Part shown: piece after piece, positions 4,774-5,225 of the stretch
Layout: each line of letters opens with the position of its first letter
Numbering within the stretch: position 1 is the first letter of the stretch
From: Deltaproteobacteria bacterium
GTDB lineage: Bacteria; Myxococcota_A; UBA9042; DTJE01
DNA length: 5,225 nt
Direction: 5' to 3'
Assembly (NCBI GenBank): GCA_013151875.1
Contig: JAADHL010000164.1
Coordinates: 1-5,225 of the forward strand
Made by a program: the position numbers and the translations under genes
The notes under the pieces: generated by a model
The model's input: only the letters and a program-made list of their open reading frames with translations
Told to the model about the DNA's origin: nothing
The model's database searches: none

Positions 4774-5225
4774 TGGTCCTCATGGGTGCCGTCGGCAACG
4801 GACTCGGAATCTTCGGGCTCCACATCGGGATCTTTGGCGGCGGGGGCCCCGGTCGCGGGAGGCTCGCCGGTTGAGCCTACCAGTTTTTCATCGATGAATT
4901 TCGGACTGAACCTGACCTCGTTGAGACATACGCATATGAGGATGTCGGTCTTGTCGAAACTCTGTTCGAGATCCGCGGTGAATTCCTCGGCCTTGTCATC
5001 CTCGATCCGCTCGATTGTCTCGACGTCCTCGCTTATCGTCTTTACGTGTTCCAGCATGGCCTGGTAGACATCCCGGTGGGCCTGGTTCCACAGCAGAACC
5101 ATGATGTCCGCCAGCGCTTCGTTGCGCTTTTCAAAGACCTCGCGACGAAGGGCCTCGGTAATCTTTTTTCGGCCCAGGGTCTGGGGCCGATATCCTTTGA
5201 AATACCTGGCATAGACCCTCGGTTC
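4761..5225 (-). CDS. Unknown protein, C-terminal part (5' end beyond window)
   Basis: The frame is open from the right edge to the TGA at 4761-4763, giving 154 residues without the true start. An ATG at 5100-5102 is internal to an apparently continuous helix (NEALADIMVLLWNQAHRD) and is probably not the start. The visible part begins basic and aromatic (YARYFKGYRPQTLGRKK), continues as likely alpha helices (EALRREVFEKRNEALADI, then AMLEHVKTISEDVETIERIEDDKAEEF), then a hydrophobic strand, ILICVCLNEVRFSP, with a CxC. The last 40 or so residues are rich in Pro, Ala, Glu and Asp and look disordered. I see no signal peptide or membrane helix, so it is probably cytoplasmic. I do not recognise the family. 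It lies 72 bases upstream of the HGS-repeat gene on the same strand, so a functional link is possible but unproven. Confidence 0.75.
   Translation of the reverse strand, partial: EPRVYARYFKGYRPQTLGRKKITEALRREVFEKRNEALADIMVLLWNQAHRDVYQAMLEHVKTISEDVETIERIEDDKAEEFTADLEQSFDKTDILICVCLNEVRFSPKFIDEKLVGSTGEPPATGAPAAKDPDVEPEDSESVADGTHEDQKNP

Noticed and set aside
4761..5102. Start of the right-edge gene at ATG 5100-5102
   Set aside because: The frame is open to the window edge with plausible helical protein upstream, and the Met lies inside a continuous helix.

Overview
The window reads as one co-directional block on the minus strand of a GC-rich bacterial chromosome; no plus-strand gene is convincing. 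In minus-strand order it holds: the 3' end of an unrecognised gene (right edge to 4761), a sigma70-like promoter, a small gene for a His-Gly-Ser repeat protein (4688-4344), a 272-base gap, and then a cytochrome c maturation (Ccm, System I) operon. The operon runs ccmE, ccmF, a 36-residue membrane protein, a 265-residue exported and membrane-anchored protein of unknown function, and the first 29 codons of ccmA at the left edge.

The Ccm genes work together. CcmA is the ATPase of the heme-handling ABC transporter. CcmE is the periplasmic heme chaperone. CcmF is the multi-pass membrane protein that takes heme from CcmE and attaches it to apocytochrome c. CcmE here carries Cys-Pro-Ser-Lys-Tyr where the E. 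coli type has a His-based heme-binding motif. This is the CxxxY variant known from archaea and Desulfovibrio-like sulfate reducers, in systems that usually lack CcmH. CcmF keeps the WWD motif and four expected heme-liganding histidines, but is about 868 residues against about 647 in E. coli, mainly because of an extra periplasmic segment. The genes from ccmE onward are packed with short gaps or overlapping stop/start codons, which suggests translational coupling.

The Cys-type CcmE, the gene order and the base composition fit an anaerobic proteobacterium of the Desulfobacterota/deltaproteobacterial kind or a related uncultured lineage. This is inference; there is no rRNA or other taxonomic marker.

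The least ordinary part is the right third. The small protein has a basic leader-like N-terminus, one hydrophobic segment, then fifteen histidines at exact three-residue spacing and a final Trp in the next histidine position. It has its own strong promoter and ribosome binding site, and its DNA repeats differ at silent positions. It resembles His-Xaa-Ser repeat peptides (HxsA-like), but no maturation enzyme is visible, so a modified peptide, a metal-binding or heme-binding role, or something else all remain open.
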